Positions 21,901 to 36,900 of a stretch of DNA of 64,000 nucleotides are shown here, in pieces. The position numbers and the translations under genes were made by a program. The DNA is from Patiria pectinifera. Its lineage: Eukaryota > Echinodermata > Asteroidea > Valvatida > Asterinidae. The DNA is taken from the NCBI GenBank assembly GCA_029964075.1, contig CM057136.1, positions 4,960,001 through 5,024,000 of the forward strand. Direction: 5' to 3'. Numbering within the stretch: the first letter of the stretch is position 1; each line of letters opens with the position of its first letter. The notes under the pieces are model-generated. The model made no database searches and was not told where the DNA came from. It worked only from the letters and a program-made list of their open reading frames with translations.

Positions 21901-24900
21901 TATACACGTAGGCTTAAGTACTTACAAATATTACAGGGCTAATTTTTCACACGTGCACATATTAGGGGCTAAGTTTTCGACCTCTATTCATAGTCTCTAT
22001 TTTCATCAGAAACTAGCATTATCACTATTTTATTTTTGTATTTAATACCCGCCGCTGCTCGCAGAGGCCCGACGACTCAACGCGGGAAATCACCCTGCGC
22101 TTCATTATATGTCATCGTAGCACACAGTCCCGTTTTGGTCCCTAATTAAAGTGTCCCTAATTAAAGCGGTGTAATAACACGCAGGAACGATTGCTGCATC
22201 CTCGGCCCCATATGCATATACATGTATGGCGCTTCCAATAACCAACTTCAATACTCTGCAAGCTCCTTGTGCACAAACCATGGAGCTTGGTACCAACATT
22301 GGATGGAACACTCTGATTGGCTAAGAATCAGGAGGATATGAATATTTATATTATTTACGCGTCTCATTCGGTGCACGTGCTAGGTTTGATCCGATCCCAT
22401 GGGTGTCATACCGGTATTTCACTGACGTGTGTGGCAAATGCTTCTAGCTCACCATACAACACAACTTGGATTGAATCAATTGCTTGAGAGGTCAAAAGCT
22501 AATTCCCGGGGTCGTTTGGAATCCATGCATCATTCCTTTTTGAAAAACAAGATTTGGACATTATATTTTCTATTTTACCACTGAGTGTAATATTTTGACA
22601 AAAATCATTCGAAAAAGAGAGAGAAAAAAAAGAAGTATACATTGATCAAGCATGCTGCGAACTGCATCCCCACTCTAATAATGGATGCTTCCCAGCAATA
22701 CAGCCAAGTTATCAGTGGCCCTCTTTATGGAAACGTAATGTGCATTTTGCTAGGCGCATAAATGAATAACCATCCAAATTCATATTAGGCCAAAAAAAAA
22801 AATATTCGGTCTCTGGTCAGACCAAAGTTCCGGAATTGACGCGGCCACACGGCTTTTTTTTTTTTTCAAGCTTGGATTGTACAGACAAGGTTGGGTACTA
22901 TTTTGCTTTTTTGGTGTCCTCATGTACATTGGTGTCCTCCATAATTTGCCTTGGTGCTTTCGACGATCATTTGCCTTGGTGTAATTTCCCATTCCTTGGT
23001 GCTCTTTGGTAAAAAAAATTGAGGAGGTGCGGAAATAGAGGGCGCTGTTAGAGCTACCGCGGAACATTTTGGAAAAAAATGATCAAAATCGGCGTGCGCG
23101 CTGACCAGAGACCGACTTAGTCAAGTCGTTGCACCTGTTGGATGCCGGATGTAAACACAATGTAGGATGCCAGCTAGCGCTGTGCTAGTAAATATTGGGG
23201 ATCTCGTCGGACTTGATTTGAAGTCTACCATATCACACTATTTCACACTATTTCAGTGGAAAGGTCCGTTGCTAGGGTAGCGGAGGATAAAATCACGATT
23301 GGAACTATTTTGTCACTTGATAATCACTCAGGTAGATACTTAACTGCTTATTAGCAAACATTGCATTCTGTACCTTCAGAGGTCTAGTTAACATGCGGAC
23401 TGGGACCGTAACTGCATAAAAACATGCAAAATTACTACTGACTTTTTTTACTACCCATTTGGCTAACTACCGCCTCCGCAACATGTACCTTAAAATGCTA
23501 TAGTTATAAGCATATCTCCTGTGAAATTTGAGATCTTAAATCCAATTTTTAATCAAGTGAATGGCAGCTTGAAGTTCACCCATTTCGTTCTAGAAAGCTT
23601 GTGTGCTTCGCAAAGTATTGTGGGTCAAATGTAAAAAGTACTTGCAGCTTACTTGTTTTTTAATCGTTGGCCAAGTAACATAGCGGCCTCTATTGACAAC
23701 ATACATTATACATATTGCAAGTCTGAGGTTGTAACAACAAGAGGGCGCTGTTTCACTTACACGACCATATATGAAAATGTCACAGCTGAGGAGTTTTTTT
23801 TGTTTGTATTATCCACAATTCATTACAACACACATCAACGTGATGTATCATGTTCGGATTTAAGCAACACTCTGAAAAATATTATTAACAACTAAAATTT
23901 TGAGGGTGCGATGCTCACAACAACAACTTAGCAACACAGAATTTTTGAGAAACTTTGAGCAAACTGTGGTGAGTAAGACACTTACATATGTACCGGTACA
24001 TAAATTAATGTACGCGGCGCTGCTTTTTTTACGCAGCACAAGCTTTTGCACAATATACCGGTACATGCCTTAGTTTTTGGGACTTTCATACAAGTAGTAT
24101 TGAGAGTCCCAAAGTTTTGGACTAGGTAATATGTAATTTCAGGCGAAATTGGGACGGCTTTTTAGTAGAAACAAACGAGATGGAGTCCATATTCCTGTAA
24201 TCTGCTTGAGGTCATGGGTCATGATACTCGTGCTTTGCACTTTGCCAAAGTGAACTGATTTGGCCCAATTCTCACTGTGATTACTAGACAGCTGCCTTGA
24301 CTTGATGAGCACTATCAGCTGCCAACTTGGATGAGGATCTGTCTAAAAGACAGCTTCAAATGACATCGCAATATGTGAATTCTCTATTCTGTTTAATATA
24401 TTTTTTTTAATTGTTACAAATAACAGATGGGTTGGAGATGAGGAGGTGTCGGTCTGTATTGGGTGCGACAACAAATTCAACCAGTTACGGAGAAAGCATC
24501 ATTGTAGGCAATGTGGACGAGTCTTGTGTGCAAAATGTTGCAAAGAAAAAGTTCCACTCCCCCACCTGGGCCTAGAAGAGCCAGAGAGAGTCTGTGACTT
24601 GTGTCTGCCAATATCGGAACTCATCACCAAAGCCCGCTCCAAAATCACAGTATGTACATTGTTATGTTATTGGTCAGCATTACCACTAGGTAGCAGTTTG
24701 GGTGACTTAGACAAAGTTGCTGTTACTATACAAATATTGCTTTCAGTTGTGTAGCAAAGCAAGCCTCCTATAAACATCCATTTATAACACTAACAGATTT
24801 CATTGAAGAAACAATAAAGCGTAGACTGTGTTTAAATACAGCTTATGAAATTCTCAGACTTGTTGAGGGTTATCATAAAAATCCACATAGAACACAACCA

Positions 24901-27900
24901 TGTCAGGTGCCCTGACTTACAGTACCCCACCTATGGGGTTAGTTGAAACATGGTGTGGGGTTATAATAAAAACTACATATTTATTTGTGTTCAAGTTAAT
25001 AAAAACTTTTGAAGCACTGTAGCATTAAATCAAACAAATAAACAAATCTGTAGATGGTGTTCGGGTATAATTTGGGGCATGAACTGTGTTCCAAACAATA
25101 TGAGGCATCAACTATTTTTACCCCTCAGCCGAGAAGCTTGAGGGGTTTTGTCATCGCCTATAGCGTACGTCCGTCCGTCTGTCTGGGCAGCTTAGTTTCC
25201 GGAAGTTGAAACTTCCATTCTCATGTCAGAGGCAAAGCACTCATGGTGGTACCGCTAAAAAAAAATAGCGGTACCACTATTATCACTGGCGGTTTAATAA
25301 TGAGATCCTCCCTAAAGGGGTCATTCTTCAGTAAGTGTCTACTTAGGGCCTTTTGAAAGTTTTGAAAGTATTTTTTTCAAATGTTGAATTTCTTGCATGA
25401 GATGTGATCATTATGTTGTACGGCAACTGTAATTAGCACACGGCGCGATCTTTAGGGGAGTTTAAACTATTTTTTCAACATTCAATTTTCAGTGTTGTAG
25501 CATAGGAAAAAATGCAAAAGTCATATCCGTCTCACCTTTTGTGACGGAAATGACAATACTTGAATGAATGTGAAGCTGAGTAAATTCAAGTGAAAGCTTT
25601 TAAAGTATGAACATAGAATAATTACCAGTGAATAGAGGGGCTTTTAACATGATAAACCCTATTCATTATCATCCTTATTTTATTACCATTATCGACTACA
25701 GAAAACATCAAGAAATCATCTCCGTCATGGTAAAACGTGACGGAGCTGACTGTGATGGAGCTGACAAAATTAAAAATCACACTCTTATAGCGCCATCTAC
25801 AGTTTGTTTAAAGCATGAACACCATATGCACTTGGAAGTTTACACAATATTGATCGTATTCATGAATACTTTGTTAGAATAAAAATATAAATAAGGCATG
25901 TTTTAAAGCGTTAGGAGATGATGCCAAATAAAGGTACGCACCTGTAATTTAGCTAAAATCCTGGGTTTATGGGTTTTTATTCATGATACCTGGAGAAAAT
26001 TTGAACATAATGCACCGTCGTATCTCGCGCGTGTACAAAGACGGAAGCAGTGTTTCTATTCAGTTTTTATCAACTATTGAGGGCGCTGCAAAGGTTCGTG
26101 ACGGTATCTGACTGAAATCCTCGGGCCAAACATTTTCCGATAAAAACGATAAAAGTTAGGACCTAATTGGTCTATCATGTCATATTTTTAAGGATTGAAT
26201 AGATTTAAGTAATAAATACCGGTACCTATCGTTTAAGAGTATTTACATGAAGAAAAGTCCCTCCAACAAATATGATCGGACTTTTTACATAGTACGATCA
26301 GGACATGTGGGTTTTCTGAAGGTCAACATCAAACATCAAAAAATAATGAATATAAACTTTATTCTCTAGCTTTTTATGATAATTATTATCAGAAATATTT
26401 TTAGTAACATAAATCCACAAAAATACATATCATGAATGTATGCATATTCCGTCTTTACGGCGTCAAAGTATCAGGGCATGAAAGTAGACACTTAACGAAG
26501 AATGATCCAAAGTTGGACAACAGTGGTATCCCATAAACCCAATATGTAAAGGTGTGTGTGCGTATTGTTATATGGCACCGCAATGGAATACGTGTTTACA
26601 CGTAAGTGTAACTTGTCGCACTTCTGGTAATAGATGATAAGTGGTTTTTGTGATTAATGTTTTTCTTTATTTTGACGCTGGATTTCCAGCAACTACCCCG
26701 TATGCGGATACATTAGATTATTATTCAGTGCGTGGTCGTGGCGGTTCATATTTTACATTAGACAAAGAGCTGGATAGTGCGGCTACATTCTCCAAAAGTT
26801 TGGAGTCCGCACACCAAATATAACTCATATAAATCCAGTGACAAAATAACGAAAAATGCCTGAAAAAGATAGGCCATTGCCTTGGTTGTTCCAAGGCGTT
26901 CATTGAGCCCCACCTGATTTGCATAGTGTAGCCTAGCCTAGCTGCGCGAGGTCCCTGTTCGCGCTTTAGCTTGACACAATATGTGTGAGTGCATTGTTCA
27001 TAGCCAACCATTGATCATCGCACTCTATTACCAAACACCTTGACCAATGCTAGTATCTATTTGCCTTAATTTGTAGCTTAGTAATAAAAGAGCATAATAG
27101 TGATAAATGTACTCAGAACTTCACAAGACAAACTTGCCTCTCTTACTCCAACAGTGTTGTACCACCAGTCCTGTAGGGAATATGATGGAGTGCTGTTGCT
27201 AATACCTACCACTAGGTAGCATTATTTCATAAAATTAAATAAACTTTTGTCAGAAAATCTGAATGTTTTAACATACCTTGCACTCTGACTAACCCCACTC
27301 TCCCCTACTCACCTTTGCCTTTTCCAGATTACTTACATGGTCTTTCTATTCCAATGTCACAAACTAATATTAAAATGGTCTTTAGGTTTCAACCATGTAA
27401 AAAGAGTGAGTAGCATACACGTAATACCAGCCAAATTATGTTCCAGATGTGCCTAAGTACTCAAGAAATTAATCCAGCAGGATACTTTGTATCACCTAGG
27501 AGAACCTTAGTATCCTCTGTTACCTTGGGATGTCAGTTATTTTCAAGATGCATGTAATATCTCTTTTGTTTTACTTCTGTAGCAGTCAATCTTTGTATGA
27601 AAGGCGCTTCTGGTGAAAAATGTCAACTGGTTTAGAAACATACAACTGACTTACAAACAGACTCCTTACATGAAGACCATCTCCTTGTATCAGTAGACGC
27701 AAAGACCATTACTAATCATAGTTCATACAGTCATCTGTGGTTTCCTCAGATGACATAAAATTGTCAGTTGTCTTGTTTATCAAAGACATGCACTATGCTT
27801 CAGTGTTACACGGCTGGCAAACATTTGGGCAGTTTGGTATGAAAATAGAGTTGGATTTTGTGTGTTAACTTTATACCTGTTGTTTTACCTATGTAGTATT

Positions 27901-30900
27901 TTGTGTCTCTCCTAGGCATTTCAGATAGAAGCAGCAAATGGAATCTCGAAAGGTGTCCAAGAGCCCGAGACCATTATTCAAATGGTTGAACTGGGCGGCC
28001 TTCAGACTTTGATCTATCTGACAAGGGTTAACTCAAGTGATCAGGTCAAAAGGTCATGTGCCTCTGGTCTACATACCCTGGCTACACATCAGCCATTACT
28101 GCCAGTATTAGCAGAGGCAGGGGCCATCAGAGCTTTATGCAGGTGAGCCAGTAACAGTATCATTAGTAGGATTGCACGGTCTGTATATGCAGGTCTTTAC
28201 TCTTTACAATGTAAATGAGTACATTTCTGTGTTTATATGTCATCTAGCAGGAGGTGGATTGGGCTGGCCAGAACTATTGAAGATTATACAATGCTTGAAA
28301 AAAATCCCTGTCATCTGATTAGTTGGTTGTTAAAACAAATGAAAAGACACCAAGGCTGGTAAGGGGTACCCTTGATATGGCAGTCATTCAGTGGAGTTTG
28401 CTATATTAACTCTAAGGATCTCCAACCAGGCAAATTCCAACACCAGGGTTTGTTGGAACCTGTTAGGATGAGTACTGCACTAGTAAACTGACCGTGCTTT
28501 ACGTGGGATTAGGCATACCACAAATAAACAGAGCCCAACTGTTTATGTGCACAGTTTACCATATGGCATTGTATGGTGTTGGGATTTGCAAGGATGAGGT
28601 AAATCACCCTAGGGGTTAGGGTTAAAAAGTAAAATATCCTGTTTATAGAAATGTTGGCAACTGCACAGCAATACTCAAATTAAAATTATAATGCAATACA
28701 TATATATCATAGTTGAGGCATTGCACCAAACCAGACTCTGTAATGTGTTGATGGTGCAGCTGCATTGATGAAAAACCCTTTGGTCCATTAGATTACGTTT
28801 ATTTTGTTCTACATTCTGGGGAAAATAAACATACAGTTTATTGTTCCATACTTCCTGCTAAGCTTGTGCTGTCCTATATATTCTTTACAAAGAATGGCAC
28901 ATAGATATGTACTTCATAAAAATGTTTGTATGCCATTTTGGATAAGATACGTTGCTGAATTCTTGAAAACAAATTGGTTTGTTTTCCTTGCAAGTTATCA
29001 AAGAACATTAGGTCAAAAAAGGGGTGTTTTTTGTATACTGCATAAAGCAGAAATGTCCTATTTCTGTTCATTGATGGATGTACTTGTACATGAAGCTCTA
29101 CTTTTCATGTAATCTATTTGTTAACATTAATCTTGCAGTATTCTGACCAACGTCTTGGAATCTCAGGAGAGATTGATTGTCGATGGACTCAGTGCCTTAA
29201 TGCTTTTCTGCAAAAATTCAAGCCTGAAAACCAGAGGTATTGAGTGTTAAAATGTGTTAAGAGGGCGGATAATGTGGATATATTGTGACCTAAATCCTTG
29301 GCATGCAGCTGTGTGTCTACAGAGTGAGAAAAACAAATAAAACCCAAAAAGCAGGACCAATATTGACTGCTGCAGAAGTAAAACAAAAGAGATACTTCAT
29401 GTATCTTGACAATAACTGACATCCCAAGGAAACACAGGATGCAAAGTTTCTCATGGGTGATACAAAGTATCCTGTAGGCTGTTGGATTAAACTTAAAGGG
29501 AATATACAACATTTGCAAACATCAGAAAACAAAACTACCAAATTATTATGAAATACCTTACTGGACTGTTAGTGAATGACAGTCTTAAGCATCCTGTAGA
29601 ATCATGGCACCCGGTGTTTCTGTCATTTTCAAGAAAAGTGGTATTTTTGTATCAGTTTCCAACACTGGTTGGCCGACCAGCGTTGGAAAAACCTGACCTT
29701 TTTCAACTACTGCCCCCAGTTTACCAAAATGTTTTCAGTCCACATTGTGTTTGCAATTGGTACAAGTCAGCTAGACTGGTTATCTGACCTTACAATGCTT
29801 GATGTCCATAAATTGCTCCGTTTCATCTTAAGTGGGGTCAAGGTGCCAGACTACAGGAGTATGATTGTTTTTCTTGGTTTTTCCAGCATCTACGGACACA
29901 ATACTTCATAAAAGTTAGTGAAACAATAATTGCTGTCAAATACTAACCCCCGAAGCCATTCATTTCTGAAAATTACAGGAAAAGCAAATGTTGTATATTC
30001 CCTTTAAGGGCCTGTCATCAGTCACAGCTGTAGTCAAATACTTGTCATTATTCAAGAATACTGAAATTGAAGGTGATATGATACTTGGCGGCAAGCAGAT
30101 TGAGCCCCAACTGTTGAGTGAAGTGGCAGTATGCATATATGGACAGAGACTAGCTTACCCAAATCCCTTTATGCATATTTGCATGAAACATATATACAGA
30201 CCATTTTGACATCGCTTGAACTGTTTTCCTGGTTAAGAGTAACGTTCACTGTAAAGGTCAAAGTATAATATGTCTGACCATTTGTTATTCCCCAAGCAAG
30301 GGATTGGGACATATAGATATGGAAATATGACACAAAATTTGCATTAATTAAAGTGGCAACTCATGTAAAGCTATACTATACCATGCAAAGTCAGCAAGTC
30401 AGCAAAGAGTGTAATATGCGATTGCACAATAAGGTTGTCCTGTTGTTCTATACAAACTGTTGGAAAGCCACCAGGAGATGCCTGAGGATGGGCATAGCTT
30501 ACTGGCACAAATGTTAGATTTCCTGCTGTTATTCTTGTAACCAAACAGTTAAACGAGTTTCGTTTCACATGGTGCGACCGCAAATGCAAAACTCTCACAA
30601 GGCTCCTAACCTTGATTGTCTTTTGATGCAGCAATCCATGATGGTGCTTTACAGCCAGTACTTCAACTGTGTGGTATGTCATCATCAAGTGCTATTGCCC
30701 TGTTGGCTGTTCAAACACTCAACCTCATAACAGAGGATGCAAAAAGCCACCAAGCCATCATTGAGGTTAGTTAATACATGATGACCATGATGTGCAGTCA
30801 GCAGGTCACAGAGAGTCTGTGAGTTCTTGGTAGTTCACCCTGAAAGATTTATCATGTTACCACTGGGCTACGTCATGTATGTGTTGCATCATTACATCAG

Positions 30901-33900
30901 TATCAGCATTGAACGATTTCATCCCAGCCAAATTAAGCTTTGACATCTTAGTAATAACTTGTTTTCAAAGCTCTTAAAGGGGCACTAGGTCCTCAAATTC
31001 CCAAAAATTGCATGTTTTGGATTTTCTTATCCTATTTCAAACGTCTGGTTGACAGGAAACCAATCTAATGTCTTGCCGTTCCTGAGAAAACACAAAGAAA
31101 ACACGGTTGTTTACATCGGACGTAACGGAGTACGAATACGTTGTTCCTGTTGTTTCAGTCAATGTACGATATAGACGTTGTGTGTACGTATACAGCACCA
31201 TGCTCGCAAACAGCGATGACCAATAACCAATGCAAAAAATCAGGTTTCTTACACGTCCGTTAAAGCCGAACTTTTTACGGTTGAAACTAGCACCCAAACA
31301 GCTCGACTTTTTGGGGTCGCAAAAGTGGACCACAAAAGTTGTTCTCACACACATAATACAGGAATAGCACAAAAACGCCCAGTTTTTAAAGGATATTTGT
31401 GTGGATGTATATATTCTTCTTTTAAATGTTCTTTCCGATTAACAGCATTTTGTTCAAAGCGCGTATTGTAGCCCAATTGGGCTGTTCCAGGACGCAGTGT
31501 CCCTTTAATGAAAGTTTGTTGTAAATGCCTCACAAATGGTTTTCATGTAACTTAATTTGTCTTAAAAAAATTTTGCCCATCAGTGTTCCTCAGAGGAATG
31601 TTCACAATTCAGTCAGGACCCAGGATTTATGTTTTCCCTGCACTATTTTCGAGTTTAATAATAATAACAATAATAATTAATTCTGATATAGCGCATTACA
31701 TACTAAAAATCTCAATGCGCTTTACAAAATTGATCATAACTGAAATGTTATTAGAATGCATTTTAAAAACAGATAACTTTTCTAAATTGTTAGTTTTCTA
31801 GACATACAAAGGTTATTCCCGTTTGAATGAGACATCAACCAAACAAATTGGCCCATGTTTAGTTATCAAATTGTTACTTTACAATTTCAAATCATTGGCT
31901 GCCGGACAATTTTTCCTTTCCATCGGATCTGTATCAATAATGTACGGAGCCAGTCTGCTGGCAAAGAGGATCTGTTTGTGCTCAAAACAAAACAAAATTT
32001 CAGAGGGTTGCAGACATCCCGAAAAGGAAAAAGGTACATATTATTGGTTAAAACAAAACAAACAAGTTTAAAATGTATTAATAGAAAACAATAATAATTT
32101 GTTGAAGAGCACGGGAAATGCAACTTAAACAGGAGTTGACTGTATGGTCATATATTCATGATTAAACTTGCTTTTTTAACTAAATCTCTTTTATGTAGTA
32201 TGTTGTAATTACACCCTCAACAGACAGAAACAATTTTCATTTTTTTCAGCTAAAGTTGCTAAATACATTGACCCATAATAGAGGCACCTTTTTTTATAGA
32301 AAAGTTCACAAATAAACTTCACATCCAGCAACTTTAGACTTAGAATATGAACTCTCAGACAATATCTTATCAAAAAGTGGTTTCTCTGATCCTTCTCATT
32401 GTCTTATGTTGTGAGCCTTGCAGTAGTGATGTGCACAGCAATTATTTGAAAACACAGCCAATTTGCACTTGCAGGATTTGCAAACTTACTAAAAAAATGC
32501 ACTCTGATGACAAGTGAAATTATCAAAACCAACTCTTTCCCAAACCACTTTTCAATTTACTTTTGAAATCAAGACCTTATTTAAAAACTGTAACTTTCCA
32601 TGGTGGTGAATAAGAATGTTTTTATTGCCAAGCACTATTGACTGATTTTACTATTCAGAAAAATTATAAATCTATCATGCTGAACTTTTCTACTGTTTTT
32701 GTCTGTCAGAGCAACCATAATGCACTCGGAAAACTTCTGGCACTCACAGTTTCACCAGATGAACAGGTGAGTTGGACTGGGAGAGTGTAATGTGGGGGGG
32801 GGGGGAGGTACTTTGTAATGGACTTTAAAAAGGGGGGGGAAATGGAAGATACTGAACCTTTACCATGACATCATACACAAACACTTTAATTTGTTTAGTG
32901 CATTAATTTGTTGTAGGCCTATAATTAGCATCCCTCAGCAATTTGTGGAACACTTTATTTTCCTCAGCACCACCTCAGAAAAAAATGAACCTTTACCAAA
33001 GCTTTCCCAAGAAATCCAATTGTAACAAATTGTCCAATGTTAATTACGTCATATTTTCTCCCAGTGTAATCTTGTGAAGCTGTTAATGTGAAACAGCTTC
33101 AATCAGTATCTTCCATTCAGTAGAATCTTGCTATAGTGAACACAGGAGGTACACAAAGGATTGTTCGGTATAGTGGTTGTTCTTAGTAATTATTTGCCAT
33201 CAATACTTGATATAATTGAACATACAAGTTTGGATCCAAACGGGATGTTCATTTTAGCCAAAACTGTACAGTGCAGTGATGTTTATCAAAGCATAGCACT
33301 GCTCTACTGTATTAATTTGTTAATTTCTGTTTAATTTTTCAAATACTGTATACATCAGGAATATCATTTGAAATACATGTCATGAGTTGTTCAATCATAA
33401 TATCTGTCAATAGATTAATCAAAGCATTCTTATTTCTTGACTCGACAGATGCAAGAGGGTTCATTGAAGACGCTGGCCAAGCTATCTATGGGAACAGAAT
33501 GGCATAGACACAAGATCATTCAGGTAAATGTATGCACTGTACACACTGAGAGACTTCAAATGATCAGAGGAATGCAGTTCCAAGGGACACCTGGACTTGC
33601 TGGTTTCCAAAGTATGTGTTCCAAAATACAGGTTTAGGTGTATACTACATCACCTTTCATCATGTTAAAAGCCCCCAGTTACAGCATTCCCAGTACCTAA
33701 ACAAGGCAAAATAAATGCATTGTGATGTCCAGTTGTGCAGGTTTTATAGTTAACACACAGATTCACCAATAACTGTTCATATTATGAATTTCAGCGGAAT
33801 AGATCTCTAGGTCATCTGAATGTTAACCCGAAGCCTCCTCAATCCTCCAAAATCCCCCTGGCAGTTTTGGGGGAATTTGGAGGATCGAGACTGAATGGCA

Positions 33901-36900
33901 AAAAAGTGTTGGTTGATTTTGAAGGATGCATTGTGTAGAGTTGGTAGGTTGTACCCAGCATTTTTATGTTCAGCCGTGCATAATTGATCCCTGCATTATG
34001 CTTGATATCATCCGCACTGCTTCTGAATGTCATCAGCACTGCCTCAACCCATTGATGTTGTTTTGTGTTTTTGAGGATTTTGAAGGATTTAGGCAATGGT
34101 CCCCCTCCACTGAACAAATTCAAGAAATAACGAATGATTCTGGAGGATTAAGGCTGAATCCAATTTTTACATGGTATCAAGTGGAGGATTTTGCAGGATT
34201 GAAGATGGTTTCTAGCCAAAGGGGCCTAGGGGGTTAGGGTAAAGTGTGCTCATCCCTATCCCAGTGCAGCAGAATCGTTGTCATCTAATATTGTCAATAC
34301 GCGTAAAGCACGTTCAATTTACGTGTTGCAAAAATAAAAATGTACCTTTTAACAAAAATTAACAATTTTCAATGAATACAATGATGTTGTTTTATTTAGG
34401 AGGATTTTACAAGTGGAAAGATGATCCTCCGAGCCCTCAAGAACAGACCCAAGAATATCCAAGTCTTATGCAATGTCTTATGTCTGGTTGGTAACCTAGC
34501 AACTTGTGAGCAAGATCAGGTAAAAACAGCTAAAACTGCAAACTTTCTAGTTATTGGACAGATGTGATAATTGTATTATAGTCAAGTTTTGAATTTGTGT
34601 ATGTGGATAATAAAAAGTCTTTTGGTTTTTAAATCGCAAGAATGCTCAACTAACCTTTGCACTAGTATCCAGCTACTCAAACTCAAAAATGTACGTGAAT
34701 GAGAATGGTACTTATTAGAGAGAGAGTTTTTTTAGAGTGTCCAAACATGTTGTGCTCAATTGACAATTGTGCAGTGATGCGTGACAGAAATTAAATGAAA
34801 CTCCTAGGCATTGAGGCCAAAGATAAGGAAAATGGTGGCTCAGACCCATTCAGAGACGCTCTTTCTTATAGACTGACAATACCCGTAAATATGTACGGGT
34901 TTGGGTGTTTTCATCTTAGTGTTAATTTCCACTCTGTCAGGTTTGACAGGATCGGGTTGGGAAATTAAAAATATGTTTTCAGGGAACCAATATAGTGGGT
35001 TTATCCTTTGGTGTGAAGGATTGTTATGGACATTAGGAAAATATTTCATTTCCTTTAGGGCGAGCAGGAATGCATTTTCGTCCAATCCAGGACTCATCAG
35101 TCGCATTGATTCCGAAGAACCGGGGTAGTCCAGAGTTCGGTGTGTGACCGTTGGGTGTAAATGAGAGTGAACCCGTTGATGATGATAATGTAACCATGAT
35201 GGTTGACACATGATTGTTGTGACTGTATTTCGTTCTTCCAGTAGGATTGGATAGGAAGGAGAATTTGGAAAGTTCCTCACAAAGGTTTGAATGGTCTTTG
35301 CATGTTTGAGGGGTTTGTTTTGCATGACATATGCAATTCTCATTCGTCTTTGGAAGTGACTAATATTATCAATGAGTGAGCATTGGGTGGGTTTGGCTGG
35401 AGTGGGAACAAAGTTTAAACCTTTACTCAGGGCTATTCTCTGTGATGTGGAGAGAGATAGCTTATGATAGGTTGCAGTGTTGGAGCAAAGGCTTTGACCC
35501 TAATGGCCAAGGCTTTGACCCTCAAGGCCAAGGCTTTGACCCTCAAGGCCAAGGCCAAGGCTTTGACCCTCAAGCCTTGAGGCCAAGGCCAAGGCTTAAC
35601 CCTCAAGGCCAAGGCCCTGTTTTATGAAATGACCACTGATATACATGTAGAACTAATTATAGTCACATGAGTGACACATCATCACACAAGGGCGGATCCA
35701 GAATACAATTTGGGGGGGGGGGCAAAGAAATTTTGGTCCCCCCAAAAAAGTGGGTCAAAAAATTACGGCTTGGGCTTCGGGGCCCGCTTAGGGCCCCGAA
35801 AAAATTTTTGATTCAAGATGCTCTGTGGTGTGATTTGAGGCAATTTCTGACCATTTTAACTGATGTTTTTTGAGGAAAAGATGGTGGTGTACTCATTGCC
35901 TGCCTTTATTACGACGTCACATAAAAAAAAAAGGTTTTTTTGGGGGGGGGGCATGGCCCCTTTTGGCCCCCCTGGATCCGCCCTTATCATGACGAATTGC
36001 TCGATACGAAGAACAAAATTTTTAATTGCAATCAACATGTTCGCATAGGCCTACACCGTTTTATGACTGCACTGTATCTAATAAAGTATAAGTTCAGGTC
36101 TTCAATATGGTTTAACTAAACAAAATAATGATTTACTTCTATATTGACACACAATTGTCCCAAGTGTAACAAAATGCAAAAATCTATGGGCCTTGAAGAG
36201 CCTTGACTCAAAATTGCAAGGCCCTGAACCCTCAAGGCCAAGGCCAAGGTCAAGGCTTTTGCCCTCAAGCCTTGAGGCCAAGGCCAAGGCCCTAAAATCC
36301 AGCCTTAAGGCAGCCTTAAGGCCAAGGCCCAGCATCAAGGCACTACATTAGGTTGAATATAACACGTTCTCAGTATCTTGTTTTTGTTTTTAGCCAAAGC
36401 AGCTTGGGATTGGGGTTTATATTTTTACTCGGTGGAGTTATGATTGGTGGCGAGTTCAGCTATATTTTATTTGCCTTGTAGTTTTTGGTCAGTTTTCTTT
36501 TTGCCATTATATGTTAAGGGATTAGAGTCAGACACGTTTAAGTCTCTTTTTTGAAGATGTGATGGCTCTGAAAAGAGCCGTTTGTGTCTTTGTTGACCCG
36601 GTGATTTATTCACCGTTTTCTCTTTTGTCCTTTCGTTAGTGGTTTCCTGCTTAGGAAGTGATGGAAGATCTTGAGTACTGTCTCGATGTTTGATGAGATG
36701 TTCCTTGATTTGTTCGATGGCTTCATCTTGCTTGGTCTTGAAATTGGCACGGTTTGTTTCCCTCAATTGTTGAAGCTTTCGCAGCATCAGCTTTATAAGT
36801 GTGATGGCTGCTGTCTTGTTGATTCGATCCCAGTTGGCTTGGAAGTCAGGCTTATAATTTAAGCCTCTTGGTAAGTATGGCGGTCGCAGTTTGTTTGCCA

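Noticed and set aside
24427-24440. ATG at 24427 as the start codon of the FYVE exon
   Set aside because: Its frame stops after four codons. The FYVE frame is offset by one base and needs an upstream exon.
33824-34245. Scattered GGAGGATT words as a possible minisatellite or TIR element
   Set aside because: Spacing is irregular and the proposed ends match poorly.
35376-35627. Frame with repeated GFDPQGQ
   Set aside because: Translation of the GGCCAAGG minisatellite, not a repeat protein.
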